Shown here piece by piece: positions 16,343-26,685 of a stretch of 64,000 nt of DNA. Location: assembly GCF_004634195.1 (NCBI RefSeq), contig NZ_SKBP01000003.1, positions 186,001-250,000 of the forward strand, written 5' to 3'. How positions within the stretch are numbered: the first letter of the stretch is position 1; each line of letters begins with the position of its first letter. The stretch is from Flavobacterium salilacus subsp. salilacus (GTDB lineage Bacteria; Bacteroidota; Bacteroidia; Flavobacteriales; Flavobacteriaceae). Below the pieces are notes generated by a model. That model saw only the letters and a list, made by a program, of their open reading frames with translations. It searched no databases and was not told where the DNA came from. The position numbers and the translations under genes are program-made.

Positions 16343-18211
16343 ATGTTTGATATTTCTGAACTAAAAGAAATGAAGCTTCCTGAGCTTCAGGAAATTGCAA
16401 AAAAAGCTAAAATAAATAAGTATAGAGGTTTAAAGAAAGATGATCTGATATATCAAATTTTAGATCAACAAGCTGCTGCTCCCGAAGTGATAAAAACACT
16501 TTTTGATGAGTCAGCTACGCCGGGCAGCCAGGCAGCCAAAGAGGCAGCCACAGCCAAACCCAAAACAGCAAAGCCTGCATCTGCCATACAAAAGCAGGCC
16601 GAAAAGACAGCAATGCCGATACAACCTGATACAAATGAAAAAGAGGATACTGCTGTAAAAGCCGTTAATGACGACAAACCGGTTGTTCGCAGACCAAGGG
16701 TTGCCAAAACGGCACTCAAGGCTGCACCAAAAGCAGCATCCGAAAGTACTACTACTGAGGAAGAACCTAAAGTTGTAGCGAAAGAAACACCTCAGCCTAA
16801 AGAGACACCACAGCCTAAAGAGCCTGCCCAAAAAGATAACAGACGTAAAGTAGCTCCTGCAAGAGATAATAATCAGCAAAAAGGAGAATCGGCAGAAAGT
16901 AAAAAAGCCCGGCTTACCGAAGAGGAACGCCTGGCACAAATAGAAAGGGCAAATGCAAATAACCCTAACCATCCAAGCTACAAGAAAAACCAGAATCAGA
17001 ATCAGAACCAAAACCAAAACAATCAAAATAATCAGCCAACGCAGAGTAATCAGCAACAAAAGAAGCAAAATTATCGTGAGCCCGATTATGAGTTTGATGG
17101 TATAATAGAAAGTGAAGGTGTACTGGAAATGATGCCTGATGGCTATGGTTTTCTTCGTTCGTCAGATTATAACTATTTAGCATCGCCTGATGATATTTAC
17201 TTATCAAATTCACAGATACGTCTTTTCGGACTAAAAACAGGAGATACTGTAAAAGGAGTAGTACGTCCGCCAAAAGAAGGCGAAAAGTATTTCCCATTGG
17301 TAAGGGTACTTCGCATAAACGGGCACGACCCTCGTGTAGTGCGTGACAGGGTATCGTTTGAGCACCTTACACCACTTTTCCCCGAAGAAAAGTTTAACCT
17401 TGCCGATAAGCAAAGTACTATATCAACCCGTATTATCGATTTGTTCTCGCCCATAGGTAAAGGACAGCGTGGTATGATAGTAGCACAGCCAAAAACGGGT
17501 AAAACAATGTTACTGAAAGACATTGCTAACTCTATAGCGGCTAATCATCCTGAAGTATATCTTATCGTATTATTGATTGATGAACGCCCTGAGGAGGTTA
17601 CCGATATGCAGCGCAGCGTGAGGGGAGAGGTTATTGCCTCTACCTTTGATGAGCCTGCCGACAGACACGTAAAAGTGGCAAATATAGTACTGGAAAAGGC
17701 CAAACGCCTTGTAGAGTGCGGGCATGATGTTGTGATATTGCTTGACTCCATTACACGTCTTGCCAGAGCTTATAATACAGTACAACCTGCATCGGGTAAA
17801 GTATTGAGTGGTGGTGTAGATGCCAATGCATTACAGAAACCAAAACGTTTCTTTGGTGCGGCACGTAATATAGAGGGCGGAGGCTCGCTAAGTATTATTG
17901 CTACTGCGCTTACTGATACCGGTTCTAAAATGGATGAGGTTATCTTTGAAGAGTTTAAAGGTACAGGTAATATGGAATTACAGTTGGACAGAAAAATTGC
18001 TAACCGACGTATTTTCCCGGCTATTGACCTTACCTCGTCAAGCACCCGTAGGGACGACTTGTTACTGGACGAGAAAACCATACAGCGCATGTGGATTATG
18101 CGAAAATATCTTGCCGATATGAACCCTGTAGAGGCTATGGACTTTATTAACGATCGTTTCAAGAAAACGCGCAATAATGAAGAGTTCCTGATATCTATGA
18201 ATGACGGCTAG
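16343..18211 (+). CDS. rho: Transcription termination factor Rho with a large disordered insert
   Basis: Rho is a hexameric RNA-dependent ATPase that ends transcription. The 622 residues comprise a Rho_N SAP-like start (1-45), a long low-complexity region (about 50-245), the RNA-binding cold-shock-like domain (about 250-330) and the RecA-type motor. The insert is Lys/Ala/Pro-rich and then an Asn/Gln-rich tract at about 211-245. Walker A is PKTGKT with Lys387; Walker B is [16 protein letters not shown]; the Q-loop/R-loop region follows. E. coli Rho has 419 residues; the extra 200 are the insert. A long leader (at least 117 bases if transcription starts after TAAATTTG at 16218-16225) could allow autoregulation. 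A terminator follows. Confidence 0.96.
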   Translation: MFDISELKEMKLPELQEIAKKAKINKYRGLKKDDLIYQILDQQAAAPEVIKTLFDESATPGSQAAKEAATAKPKTAKPASAIQKQAEKTAMPIQPDTNEKEDTAVKAVNDDKPVVRRPRVAKTALKAAPKAASESTTTEEEPKVVAKETPQPKETPQPKEPAQKDNRRKVAPARDNNQQKGESAESKKARLTEEERLAQIERANANNPNHPSYKKNQNQNQNQNQNNQNNQPTQSNQQQKKQNYREPDYEFDGIIESEGVLEMMPDGYGFLRSSDYNYLASPDDIYLSNSQIRLFGLKTGDTVKGVVRPPKEGEKYFPLVRVLRINGHDPRVVRDRVSFEHLTPLFPEEKFNLADKQSTISTRIIDLFSPIGKGQRGMIVAQPKTGKTMLLKDIANSIAANHPEVYLIVLLIDERPEEVTDMQRSVRGEVIASTFDEPADRHVKVANIVLEKAKRLVECGHDVVILLDSITRLARAYNTVQPASGKVLSGGVDANALQKPKRFFGAARNIEGGGSLSIIATALTDTGSKMDEVIFEEFKGTGNMELQLDRKIANRRIFPAIDLTSSSTRRDDLLLDEKTIQRMWIMRKYLADMNPVEAMDFINDRFKKTRNNEEFLISMNDG

Positions 18212-18231
18212 TACTCGTTAGTATATAAAAT

Positions 18232-18263
18232 AAAAAAGCCCGCTTTATTAAGCGGGCTTTTTT
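18232..18263. terminator. Bidirectional terminator between rho and the secreted protein gene
   Basis: AAAAAGCCCGCT (18233-18244) and AGCGGGCTTTTT (18251-18262) form a 12-base perfect stem with a six-base loop and T/A runs on both sides. It serves rho on the plus strand and the convergent gene on the minus strand. Confidence 0.9.
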
Positions 18264-18287
18264 ATTTTTAAAATTTTATAATGGTAA

Positions 18288-18935
18288 TTATTCTTTAATA
18301 ATAATAACAGTAGCTTTAAAACCTGTGGCAAGATTCCATTGGTTAGATGATACCAGTTTTTCCTTATCATCATATACTCTGAATTCGGCAGTGTTAGGTC
18401 CTGATGTTCCCTGATTTAAAGCCTCAAAATCTATTTTATTAAATCCGGGTTGCAGTGTTATTTGCACGCCTTTAAAATCGTTTGTAAGTACAATATTGGC
18501 AACTACCACACGGTCGTTAACCAGTACTTTAATTCTGTCGCCATCTTCATACTCAAAGTCGCGCGCCATAACCTGAATAAACTCGGCATTGCTTTTATGT
18601 TCACCAAAAAACTGATTGCCTCTGTAAGGCTCATTCGATTCGCTTTTGCGTGTTTTTACCTGTACACGATCCATATACTCGCTGCTGCGGTTTACAAACT
18701 CATCTTTTTGGTACATACTAAAGTTCTCATCATTATTTGCACCTACCTGATACGGATTGGAAACCGTAGGCTTTGGCGGTGTAACCGAAAAAGGGCTGGT
18801 GGTGCTTAAAGACGGGGTATCGGTACTGGTAGTATTACCTTTGGGCACAGTAATACTGCCCGTATTACTGTCAAACTGAGCCTGAGCAGTAACGGTTGCA
18901 AAAACGATAAATACAAGAATGAATATTTTTTTCAT
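18288..18935 (-). CDS. Conserved secreted protein of unknown function
   Basis: The 215-residue protein has a clear signal peptide (1-20, ending AQAQF). A Ser/Thr/Pro-rich spacer (about 25-65) comes before a beta-rich C-terminal domain (about 115-215) with DGDRIKVLVNDRVVVANIVL and FKGVQITLQPGFNKIDFEALN. That domain has an Ig- or carbohydrate-binding-like strand pattern. There is no lipobox and no T9SS sorting domain. The protein is probably periplasmic or surface-exposed. I do not recognise a named family. Confidence 0.75.
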   Translation of the reverse strand: MKKIFILVFIVFATVTAQAQFDSNTGSITVPKGNTTSTDTPSLSTTSPFSVTPPKPTVSNPYQVGANNDENFSMYQKDEFVNRSSEYMDRVQVKTRKSESNEPYRGNQFFGEHKSNAEFIQVMARDFEYEDGDRIKVLVNDRVVVANIVLTNDFKGVQITLQPGFNKIDFEALNQGTSGPNTAEFRVYDDKEKLVSSNQWNLATGFKATVIIIKE

Positions 18936-19058
18936 AAACCCGTTGTATTGTAAAACAAAATAACAAAAAATACCTGACTTACAATGTATAACGAATAAAG
19001 TTTTTGTTTGGTATTTATGTAGCTATAATCAAAAATAGAGCCAGTTTTATATACTATC

Positions 19059-19925
19059 CTAATAAATCAGTTCCTCTACATTTTTCCTGATGTTATCGGC
19101 AATTTTATCAAGCGGCAGGTCGTTGGCATCGGTACCAAACGGGTCTTCTATCTCTTCGGCAATAAGCTCAAGACTGGCAAGCACATAAAAAATGAATACT
19201 ACCACAGGGATGACATAATAGCTTAACTGAAATGAGTAACCAAAAGGCAGCGTCATTACATAAAAGAATATAAATTTTTTAATAAAAGCACTGTAGGAGT
19301 AGGGTATAGGTGTGTTTTTAATGCGTTCGCAGGCACCGCAAATATCAGTAAGCGATTGTACTTCGGCATTAAGCACGATAAGTTGATCGCCTGTAATTTT
19401 TCCCTCTTTATATAAACTATTCACCTTTGCCATAATTGTTTTGGCAATTTGGTTGGGCTTGTGGTTATAATGGTCGGGGGCAAGAGTGGCATCATCAAAC
19501 AGTTCATGATTAATATCTTCATTCTTCAAGTGCAGGCTCAATACGTGCGCATAGGCAGGAATCAGCCTGCGCATTATGGCTTTGTCCTCTTTATCGTCCA
19601 GCATTACGGCAATTTTCAGCGCAAGGTTACGGCTGTTGTTTACCAATGCGCCCCACATTTTGCGTCCTTCCCACCAGCGGTCATAAGCGGTATTGGTACG
19701 AAATACCAATAGTAATGATATTACAAACCCCAGCATAGAGTGCATTATGGTTACATTACTTATATAATCTTTTTTAGACAGTTGCCAATACTCCATTTCA
19801 AGATATCCAATTAATGCCGAATAGGCTGCTATGAACAGCATTAAAGGAAAAAGCTTGCGTACGGTGTCGGCTTTATGAAATCGAAAAATAAACGAAAACC
19901 ATTCTTTGGGGTTATACGATATCAT
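19059..19925 (-). CDS. Bestrophin family chloride/anion channel
   Basis: The 288-residue membrane protein belongs to the bestrophin (RFP-TM/UPF0187) group, pentameric anion or cation channels. The family pattern is visible: MISYNPKEWFSFIFRFHKADT, then MLGFVISLLLVFRTNTAYDRWWEGRKMWGALVNNSR, with four TM helices (about 24-44, 58-80, 200-220, 225-248). A late acidic stretch (IAEEIEDPFGTDANDLPLD) matches the calcium-clasp region of eukaryotic bestrophins. The ion selectivity is unknown. It is monocistronic or co-transcribed from the MscS gene side (113-base gap). Confidence 0.92.
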   Translation of the reverse strand: MISYNPKEWFSFIFRFHKADTVRKLFPLMLFIAAYSALIGYLEMEYWQLSKKDYISNVTIMHSMLGFVISLLLVFRTNTAYDRWWEGRKMWGALVNNSRNLALKIAVMLDDKEDKAIMRRLIPAYAHVLSLHLKNEDINHELFDDATLAPDHYNHKPNQIAKTIMAKVNSLYKEGKITGDQLIVLNAEVQSLTDICGACERIKNTPIPYSYSAFIKKFIFFYVMTLPFGYSFQLSYYVIPVVVFIFYVLASLELIAEEIEDPFGTDANDLPLDKIADNIRKNVEELIY

Positions 19926-20038
19926 GCAATGTAATAATAGTTAATTCGTTTCAAATATAAGAAGATTTTAAACCGTGCAAGTATGTGAGAGCAGGTTGCT
20001 TTATAAAGTAATCAGGAAGATTCGATTTTTCTGAAAAT

Positions 20039-20953
20039 CTAATTATCTAAACTTCTTCCATCGGCAATATTTACCTGCATTTCGCTTAGTTTTTCACCGC
20101 CTTTAATACCAAAGTCCAGTGTACGTATCGGGAACGGTATCATAATACCATTAGCGTCATAGGCTTTCTTGATGCGGATAATAGCCTCGCTGCCCACTTT
20201 TTTATATACAAGCTGCTCGGCAGTATCAATCCACATCCGAATGCTGAAGTTGATGGAGCTGTCGCCAAACTCTTCATAAAAAAAAGTGGTTTCTTCGGTT
20301 TTAGAAAGCTCTTCAATATCCTTAACCGCATCGAGGGTTATTTGCCTCACGCGTTCCAAATCTTCCCCATACGATACGCCCACCGTAAGGTCAAAACGCC
20401 TTTTTTGAAGGAAAGAATAATTTTCTATAGGGTTCTGGAAAACCTCTTTATTAGGGATAATTACGGTTTGCCCGCCAAAGGTACTGATAACCGTATCGCG
20501 CAGGTTAACCTCTACCACCTTGCCCATATAGTCTTTTATGGTTACAATATCGCCTACTTGTAACGGCTTGCGAAATGATATAAAAATACCCGACATAAAG
20601 TTGGCAGCAATATCCTGAAAGGCAAATGCCAGCGCCAAACCTAATATACCTGCTCCTGCCAGTATAGAGGTTACCGTTTGGTCGAGCTTAAGCACATTGA
20701 GCGTGATAAACAGCACAATGCCTATAAATGTGAAATGAATTACTGAGGCGAAAAGGTTATTAAGTGTAATGTTATGCGATACTCTGTTAACAAAGCGCAG
20801 GGCTAATTTTTTAATCCATTTTGATACCAAAAGACCTACTACCAATATAATAGCAGCTAATACAATATTGGGAAGAATGCTTATCAGGGCTTCAATCCAT
20901 CCTCCTAATTTTTTTGTAATAAGCTCTGAAAAATTATTGATATCGATATTCAT
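20039..20953 (-). CDS. Small-conductance mechanosensitive channel (MscS family)
   Basis: The 304-residue protein is an MscS-type tension-gated channel: TM helices at about 20-42, 62-82 and 88-115. The pore helix is rich in Gly and Ala (ILAGAGILGLALAFAFQDIAA), followed by the conserved FISFRKPLQVGD and the beta domain with VIIPN (Asn/Lys) and NYS. The C-terminal alpha/beta domain is complete to about residue 285. It releases osmolytes on hypo-osmotic shock at the inner membrane. The tail after GIKGGEKLSEMQVNI is family-variable. Confidence 0.92.
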   Translation of the reverse strand: MNIDINNFSELITKKLGGWIEALISILPNIVLAAIILVVGLLVSKWIKKLALRFVNRVSHNITLNNLFASVIHFTFIGIVLFITLNVLKLDQTVTSILAGAGILGLALAFAFQDIAANFMSGIFISFRKPLQVGDIVTIKDYMGKVVEVNLRDTVISTFGGQTVIIPNKEVFQNPIENYSFLQKRRFDLTVGVSYGEDLERVRQITLDAVKDIEELSKTEETTFFYEEFGDSSINFSIRMWIDTAEQLVYKKVGSEAIIRIKKAYDANGIMIPFPIRTLDFGIKGGEKLSEMQVNIADGRSLDN

Positions 20954-21068
20954 AGTATGAATTAAGGTTAAAAAAATAACTGTTAAGTAGTATTTTGATT
21001 GCTAAAATAGTAATTAATAAAGAAAAAAGTGACAGGTTTACAACTCTTTTAATACTTGTTTACATTGC

Positions 21069-23171
21069 TTAGGATATATAATTCCAAATGCTTTTTTTCT
21101 TGCTGAGCGCTATAAAAGCATTTTTTAATGCAGCATGTTCCGGTTTAGCCAGTGGGGCATCTTCTTTTAGTAACTTAATAGCATGGTGGCGTGCCAGCAT
21201 CAGTATATCCCTGTCCTTAACCAAATCGGCTATTTGCAGGTTCAGTACACCGCTTTGCTGCTTGCCCATAATATCGCCCGGACCGCGCAGTTTTAAATCT
21301 ACTTCGGCAATTTCGAAACCATCATTGGTACGTACCATCGTTTCCATACGGGTTTTGCTGTCGTTACTCAGTTTATGACTTGTCATCATAATACAGTAGC
21401 TCTGTTCTGCACCACGCCCCACACGTCCGCGTAGCTGGTGCAACTGGCTCAGCCCGAAACGCTCGGCACTTTCTATTACCATAACGCTGGCGTTGGGTAC
21501 ATTTACACCTACCTCAATTACAGTGGTAGCCACCATAATGTTGGTTTTACCTTTGGCAAAACGTTCCATTTCGCTGTCTTTCTCGGCGGGTTTCATGCGC
21601 CCGTGCACAATGCTCACGCTGTATTGCGGTAACGGAAAGTCGCGCGAAATACTTTCGTAGCCATCCATCAGGTCTTTATAGTCCATTTTGTCGCTCTCCT
21701 CAATCAGCGGATATACAATATATACCTGCCTGCCTTTGGCAATTTCTTCTTTCAGGAAAGCCCATACTTTTAGGCGGTTGCTATCGTAACGGTGTACGGT
21801 TTTTATGGGTTTACGTCCCGGAGGCAGTTCATCAATAACCGACACGTCCAAATCGCCATACAAGCTCATAGCCAGCGTACGCGGAATAGGGGTGGCGGTC
21901 ATGACCAATACATGCGGCGGAATTTCATTTTTATGCCACAGCTTGCTGCGTTGTTCTACGCCAAAGCGGTGTTGCTCGTCAATAATAGCAAGCCCCAAGT
22001 TTTTAAACTGTACTTTATCTTCCAAAAGGGCGTGTGTACCAATAATAATGGGGAGCGAACCGTTTTCAAGTTCTTCGTGTATGATATTACGTTCGGAAGT
22101 TTTAGTTGAACCTGTCAGCAGTTTAATACTGATACCCATAGGTTCGGCAAGTTCGCTTAAACCCATATAGTGCTGGTTAGCCAGTATCTCGGTAGGCGCC
22201 ATAAGGCACGCCTGGAAACCATTATCAATAGCAAGCAGCATGCTCATAAAAGCCACAATGGTTTTACCCGAACCCACATCGCCTTGCAACAGGCGGTTCA
22301 TTTGGGCGGGCTGCCCCATATCATTCCTTATTTCTTTTATAACCCTTTTTTGGGCATCGGTCAGTTCAAACGGTAAATGGTTTTGGTAAAAATCATTAAA
22401 GTAATTACCCACCGTGGTAAACGGATGCCCCTTTATTTTATGTTTGCGGATGAGGTTTTTGGTAATGAGTTGCAGTTGTATAAAAAACAATTCCTCAAAC
22501 TTGAGCCGAAACTGCGCTTTTGCCAGCAGTTCATTGCTCTTAGGGAAATGGATGTTAAATAACGCTGCGTTTTTAGGAATAAGTTGTAACTCTGCCAGCA
22601 GGGCAGGGGGCAGGGTTTCGTCGAATTTTGCCTGTGTTTCTGTAAACAGTTGCTGCATCATTTTGTTCATTACCTTATTGGTAATGCCCCGTTGCGTTAG
22701 CTTTTCGGTACTTGGGTATAGGGGCTGCATGGCACTGCGCAGGCTTTGCTCGTGTTCGGCAAGCAATTCCATTTCGGGGTGCGCCATATTGAAAACACCG
22801 TTGAAAGCCGTACACTTCCCGAAAATAACATAGGGTACGTTAATTTTAAGGTTTTCGCGTATCCATTTTTGCCCCTGAAACCATACCAGTTCCATTTCGC
22901 CTGTGCCATCCACGAATGTTGCTACCAAGCGTTTACCACGCTTTTGCTCTACCGTTTTTATGTTGATTACTTTACCCACTACCTGTACTTCGGCATTGCT
23001 GTTTTGCAGTTCGTTTATTTTATAATAACGGGTACGGTCGATGTATCGGTTCGGGAAAAGGTGCAGTAAATCGGCATATTTATGAATGCCCAACTCCTTG
23101 CGTAGCAGTTCGCCACGTGCCGGGCCTACACCTTTAAGGTATTCGATAGGAGTTTCGAGAGGGTTGTTCAT
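21069..23171 (-). CDS. recG: ATP-dependent DNA helicase RecG
   Basis: RecG remodels stalled replication forks and Holliday junctions. The 700 residues show an N-terminal HhH-like segment (PIEYLKGVGPARGELL), the wedge OB domain (about 60-160), Walker A GDVGSGKT at 297-304, DEQH at 398-401 (motif II), MTATPIPRT (motif III), and the C-terminal helicase motifs ATTVIEVGVNVPNA and LHQLRGRVGRG, with the LRGPGDIMGKQQSG TRG-like element. The length is normal. The AT-rich AbiC-like gene starts 104 bases away on the other strand. Confidence 0.96.
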   Translation of the reverse strand: MNNPLETPIEYLKGVGPARGELLRKELGIHKYADLLHLFPNRYIDRTRYYKINELQNSNAEVQVVGKVINIKTVEQKRGKRLVATFVDGTGEMELVWFQGQKWIRENLKINVPYVIFGKCTAFNGVFNMAHPEMELLAEHEQSLRSAMQPLYPSTEKLTQRGITNKVMNKMMQQLFTETQAKFDETLPPALLAELQLIPKNAALFNIHFPKSNELLAKAQFRLKFEELFFIQLQLITKNLIRKHKIKGHPFTTVGNYFNDFYQNHLPFELTDAQKRVIKEIRNDMGQPAQMNRLLQGDVGSGKTIVAFMSMLLAIDNGFQACLMAPTEILANQHYMGLSELAEPMGISIKLLTGSTKTSERNIIHEELENGSLPIIIGTHALLEDKVQFKNLGLAIIDEQHRFGVEQRSKLWHKNEIPPHVLVMTATPIPRTLAMSLYGDLDVSVIDELPPGRKPIKTVHRYDSNRLKVWAFLKEEIAKGRQVYIVYPLIEESDKMDYKDLMDGYESISRDFPLPQYSVSIVHGRMKPAEKDSEMERFAKGKTNIMVATTVIEVGVNVPNASVMVIESAERFGLSQLHQLRGRVGRGAEQSYCIMMTSHKLSNDSKTRMETMVRTNDGFEIAEVDLKLRGPGDIMGKQQSGVLNLQIADLVKDRDILMLARHHAIKLLKEDAPLAKPEHAALKNAFIALSKKKSIWNYIS

Positions 23172-23275
23172 TCAAATTAATTTGAAATACGAAGATAAAG
23201 ATTATTAAAATGAATTAATAATGTTATTGTTTGATGTCATATATTAGCTTTATATCTGACTAAAATTTTTCTAAC

Positions 23276-24535
23276 ATGAATCAATATTTCATTCTTTTAA
23301 TTTTAATTACAGTTATTACGCTCATATTTATATATTATAAACTTGATGAAAGTACATCAAAGCAAAAGAAGTCAGAAAAAACAAATATTATAACAATTTC
23401 CTTTTTATCTATTATTGCAGCATGTTTAATTATTGGTTCAGCTTTAATTTATGTTTATATATTAATTGAAAGAAAAGGAGGTGATTATGGAGATTTTTCA
23501 AAAATTGGTCCTTATGGAGATTTGATAGGAGGCATACTTAATCCGGTTGTTGCATTTGTAGGTATAATGGCAGCCTTTTTGGCTTTTTATGTTCAATATA
23601 CAGCTAATAAGCAGGTTCAGGAACAATTTAATTTGCAAAAATTTGAATCTCAATTTTATGAAATGATAAGAATGCATCGAGAGAACCTTAATGAGATGAA
23701 AATAGAAGGATATAAATTTGACTCTAATTTTTTAGGTATAAAATCTAAGAAAGATAAAATAACATCAGGTAAAAAGGTATTTGTAACTTTAGATACAGAA
23801 TTAAAAGCAATATATACAATTCTTAATAAGGAATTTGATATACATTATAGTAGTAGAAAATTAAATACTTTAGAAGTAAAAAGTTTGCTTTTCAAGGAAG
23901 CATATTCTGTTTTTTTTGCAGGTGTTACTTCATATGAAATACAAGTTAAGAACTCTTCTAAAAAAGATAATTTATTTGATGATGTCTTGTTAAAAAAGTT
24001 TGTTAAAGAACTTAAAGAGATAAGAAAAGGACATGAAAATAGAGGTAAGAAAGAAATTCCAAACTATAAAGATTCTAATACACTTTGGTTAAGTTTTAAT
24101 TATAGACCTTTTTCAGGGCATCAATCTCTTTTAGCACATTATTATAGACATTTGTTTCAAACAGTTAAATTTGTTGTCAAACAAGATGAAAATTTCATTT
24201 CTTATGAAAAGAAGAGAGACTATTTAAGAATGTTGAGATCTATGCTATCGAATAAGGAACAATTATTATTATATTATAATTGGTTAGCTGGTCATGGAGA
24301 TGCATGGGAGATAAAGCGTAGTAATTTGAACAAAAAATATAGTCGTAATAATAAAGGGAATAAGTTTTTTACTGATTATAGAATGATACATAATATCCCT
24401 TCTGGAGAAGTGATAGAAGACTTTGATTTAGAAAAAATATTTAATGAAGAATACAGAGACTTTAGATATGAAGAAAATAGAAAAGAAGAGGACACATTAT
24501 TCGAATTAATAGGTATAATTAGTAACTATAAATAA
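23276..24535 (+). CDS. AbiC-like putative phage abortive-infection membrane protein
   Basis: The 419-residue protein has three N-terminal TM helices (about 3-21, 39-62, 84-107). The third carries the GDLIGGILNPVVAFVGIMAA pattern typical of the putative AbiC family. A cytosolic domain follows with SQFYEMIRMHRENLNEM (125-141) and FSGHQSLLAHYYRHLF around 279-294; the latter His/Tyr-rich stretch is the family hallmark. Relatives are predicted phage-exclusion proteins; the mechanism is unproven and membrane sensing plus cell arrest is an inference. The DNA is clearly more AT-rich than recG or the M1 gene, with AGA arginine and TTA leucine prominent, which suggests recent transfer. It lies 15 bases before the M1 peptidase start. 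Confidence 0.75.
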   Translation: MNQYFILLILITVITLIFIYYKLDESTSKQKKSEKTNIITISFLSIIAACLIIGSALIYVYILIERKGGDYGDFSKIGPYGDLIGGILNPVVAFVGIMAAFLAFYVQYTANKQVQEQFNLQKFESQFYEMIRMHRENLNEMKIEGYKFDSNFLGIKSKKDKITSGKKVFVTLDTELKAIYTILNKEFDIHYSSRKLNTLEVKSLLFKEAYSVFFAGVTSYEIQVKNSSKKDNLFDDVLLKKFVKELKEIRKGHENRGKKEIPNYKDSNTLWLSFNYRPFSGHQSLLAHYYRHLFQTVKFVVKQDENFISYEKKRDYLRMLRSMLSNKEQLLLYYNWLAGHGDAWEIKRSNLNKKYSRNNKGNKFFTDYRMIHNIPSGEVIEDFDLEKIFNEEYRDFRYEENRKEEDTLFELIGIISNYK

Positions 24536-24550
24536 ATATTAAATATTTTA

Positions 24551-26677
24551 ATGAAACTCTCTATATTTTTCCTCTCACTCTTTATAACCTCTTTAACCTT
24601 TGCCCAGCAAACGCAAAAGGTTGATTTTAAAACCTGCGATGCTGCTATTAGTTTTGACGTTCTGCAGAAAAAAGTAATGGGTACAGTAACCTATACTTTT
24701 GAGGTATTGGACAAAAAAACAGATACCATTTATATTGATGCCCGCAACATGCAGTTTACCGATGTTACCATTAACGGTAAAAAAGCAGGTTGGGTAAACT
24801 CTGCTACGGCATTAAAGCTGTATAAAGGATATAAAAAAGGGAATAATACGGTTACCTTCAGTTATTCGGCACAGCCTAAGCAGGCACTCTATTTTGTGGA
24901 ACTGGATGCAGATGCTTCCGCTGCAAATGACATGACCGACAGCGATGAGGAAAAAGAATTACAGATATGGACACAGGGGCAGGGCAAATATACCAGTCAC
25001 TGGCTGCCCAGTTTTGATGATATGAACGAGAAGGTAATTTTTAACCTTGAAGTTACATTTGATAAGGGTTATACTATTTTGGCTAACGGAAAAAATAGTA
25101 AGAATACTTTTACTACAGATACTAATCAACGTATTGCCAGTTACCAAATGGATAAACCCATGAGCAGCTATTTGGTAATGCTTGCCATTGGTAAGTTTGA
25201 TAACACCTATGCCCTACCGGATAAAGAAAAACCATTACAGCTGTTTTACAGGCCGGAAGATGCAGATAAACATGAACCAACCTACCGCTATAGCAAGCAA
25301 ATATTTAACTATTTTGAGGCAGCAATAGGTGTAAAATACCCTTGGGGTGTGTACCGCCAGGTTCCGGTCTTAGATTTTTTATATGCCGGTATGGAGAACA
25401 CGACTTCTACTATTTTCTCACAGGATTTTGTGGTCGATTCCATAGGGTTTAATGACAGGACGTATATCAATGTAAATGCGCACGAACTGGCGCACCAGTG
25501 GTTTGGCAACCTTATTACGGCACAATCGGGAGAGCACCATTGGTTGCAGGAGGGGTTTGCTACCTACTATGCGCTGTTGGCAGAACAGGAGCTTTTTGGT
25601 GACGACCATTTTACCTACGAATTATATCAAATGGCAGAACGCCTGCAACGCGTTGCCCAAACCGATACTGTACCCATACTCAGTGATAAGGCAAGCTCGC
25701 TTACCTATTACCAGAAAGGAGCATGGGCACTGCATGTGTTGCGCGAAGGGGTTGGGCATGAGGCATTCCGCACTGCGGTAAAAAATTATCTGGAAAAATA
25801 TGCTTTTAAAAATGTAACTACCGATGATTTTTTAGCCGAAATCAATAGAGTGTCAGATTATGATACTAAAGCGTTCAGGGAGCGTTGGCTGGAAAAGGGA
25901 GGTTTTGAAGTACAGGAAGCGATAGCATTGCTAAACGGAAATCAGTTTATGGAACTGTATTTTAAGCTGGGCGAATTACACGACAAACGTTTTGAAGAGA
26001 AGCAACCGATATTTGAGCAGATTTTGCATTCGGATATGTATTATCCTGTAAAGGAGGAGGTATTGTTGCAAATAGCTGATGTGCCGTTTGAGGATAAAGC
26101 GGTATTGATACGGCTTGCGATGGCAAGCGGTGATATAAAACTGCGACAGGCAGTGGCACGAACGGTTACTAATTTCCCCGATACTTTTTATGAGGAGTAT
26201 AAATCGTTATTGCAAGACAAGTCATACATTACCCGCGAAATAGCATTAAATGTGCTGTATAATAAATTCCCTGAAAGGCGACCTGAGTTACTGGATTTAT
26301 CTGACGGTTGGGTAGGATTTAACGATAAAAACCTGCGCATACTCTGGCTAACGCTTGCCTATGCCACACCCGATTACCGCGAAGCGGAAAAGGTCGAAAT
26401 TTATGCTGAGTTGCAAGGCTATGCTTCGCCACGCTATGAGAGTACTGTACGCCAAAATGCGCTTACCAACTTGTTGTATATAAATAAACCCGATCCTGTG
26501 GTGTGGGCTAACCTTGTTAATGCTACGCTGCACCATAAATGGCAGTTTGCCAAATTTGGGCGCGAGAGCATCCGTGCACTATTAAAGCGGGAAGGTTATC
26601 ATGAATTTTTTGAGAGTATTTTATCAGGATTGCCACAGGCGGAGCAAAAGAAATTACAACAGTTGCTGGCAGAATAA
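24551..26677 (+). CDS. M1 family zinc aminopeptidase (secreted)
   Basis: This is an aminopeptidase N type enzyme of 708 residues with a signal peptide (about 1-18, ending TFAQ). Zinc ligands are HELAH at 311-315 and Glu334 (in WLQEGFATYYA, 18 residues later). The exopeptidase motif is GMEN at 280-283. An N-terminal beta domain precedes the catalytic domain, and a helical, HEAT-like domain fills about 460-705. It would act in the periplasm or at the cell surface to take N-terminal residues from peptides. Its start is 15 bases after the AbiC-like stop. Its own promoter must lie in that gene or the two share a transcript. Confidence 0.93.
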   Translation: MKLSIFFLSLFITSLTFAQQTQKVDFKTCDAAISFDVLQKKVMGTVTYTFEVLDKKTDTIYIDARNMQFTDVTINGKKAGWVNSATALKLYKGYKKGNNTVTFSYSAQPKQALYFVELDADASAANDMTDSDEEKELQIWTQGQGKYTSHWLPSFDDMNEKVIFNLEVTFDKGYTILANGKNSKNTFTTDTNQRIASYQMDKPMSSYLVMLAIGKFDNTYALPDKEKPLQLFYRPEDADKHEPTYRYSKQIFNYFEAAIGVKYPWGVYRQVPVLDFLYAGMENTTSTIFSQDFVVDSIGFNDRTYINVNAHELAHQWFGNLITAQSGEHHWLQEGFATYYALLAEQELFGDDHFTYELYQMAERLQRVAQTDTVPILSDKASSLTYYQKGAWALHVLREGVGHEAFRTAVKNYLEKYAFKNVTTDDFLAEINRVSDYDTKAFRERWLEKGGFEVQEAIALLNGNQFMELYFKLGELHDKRFEEKQPIFEQILHSDMYYPVKEEVLLQIADVPFEDKAVLIRLAMASGDIKLRQAVARTVTNFPDTFYEEYKSLLQDKSYITREIALNVLYNKFPERRPELLDLSDGWVGFNDKNLRILWLTLAYATPDYREAEKVEIYAELQGYASPRYESTVRQNALTNLLYINKPDPVVWANLVNATLHHKWQFAKFGRESIRALLKREGYHEFFESILSGLPQAEQKKLQQLLAE

Positions 26678-26685
26678 TAGAAAGA

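Noticed and set aside
16981-17060. CRISPR-like short tandem repeats
   Set aside because: The repeats are CAG/AAY codon runs for Asn/Gln within the Rho insert, with no spacers.
16511-17068. 185-residue minus-strand ORF inside rho
   Set aside because: It is antisense to the low-complexity Lys/Asn/Gln part of rho and codes for Leu/Ile/Cys/Phe-rich sequence as a by-product; no domain or signal.
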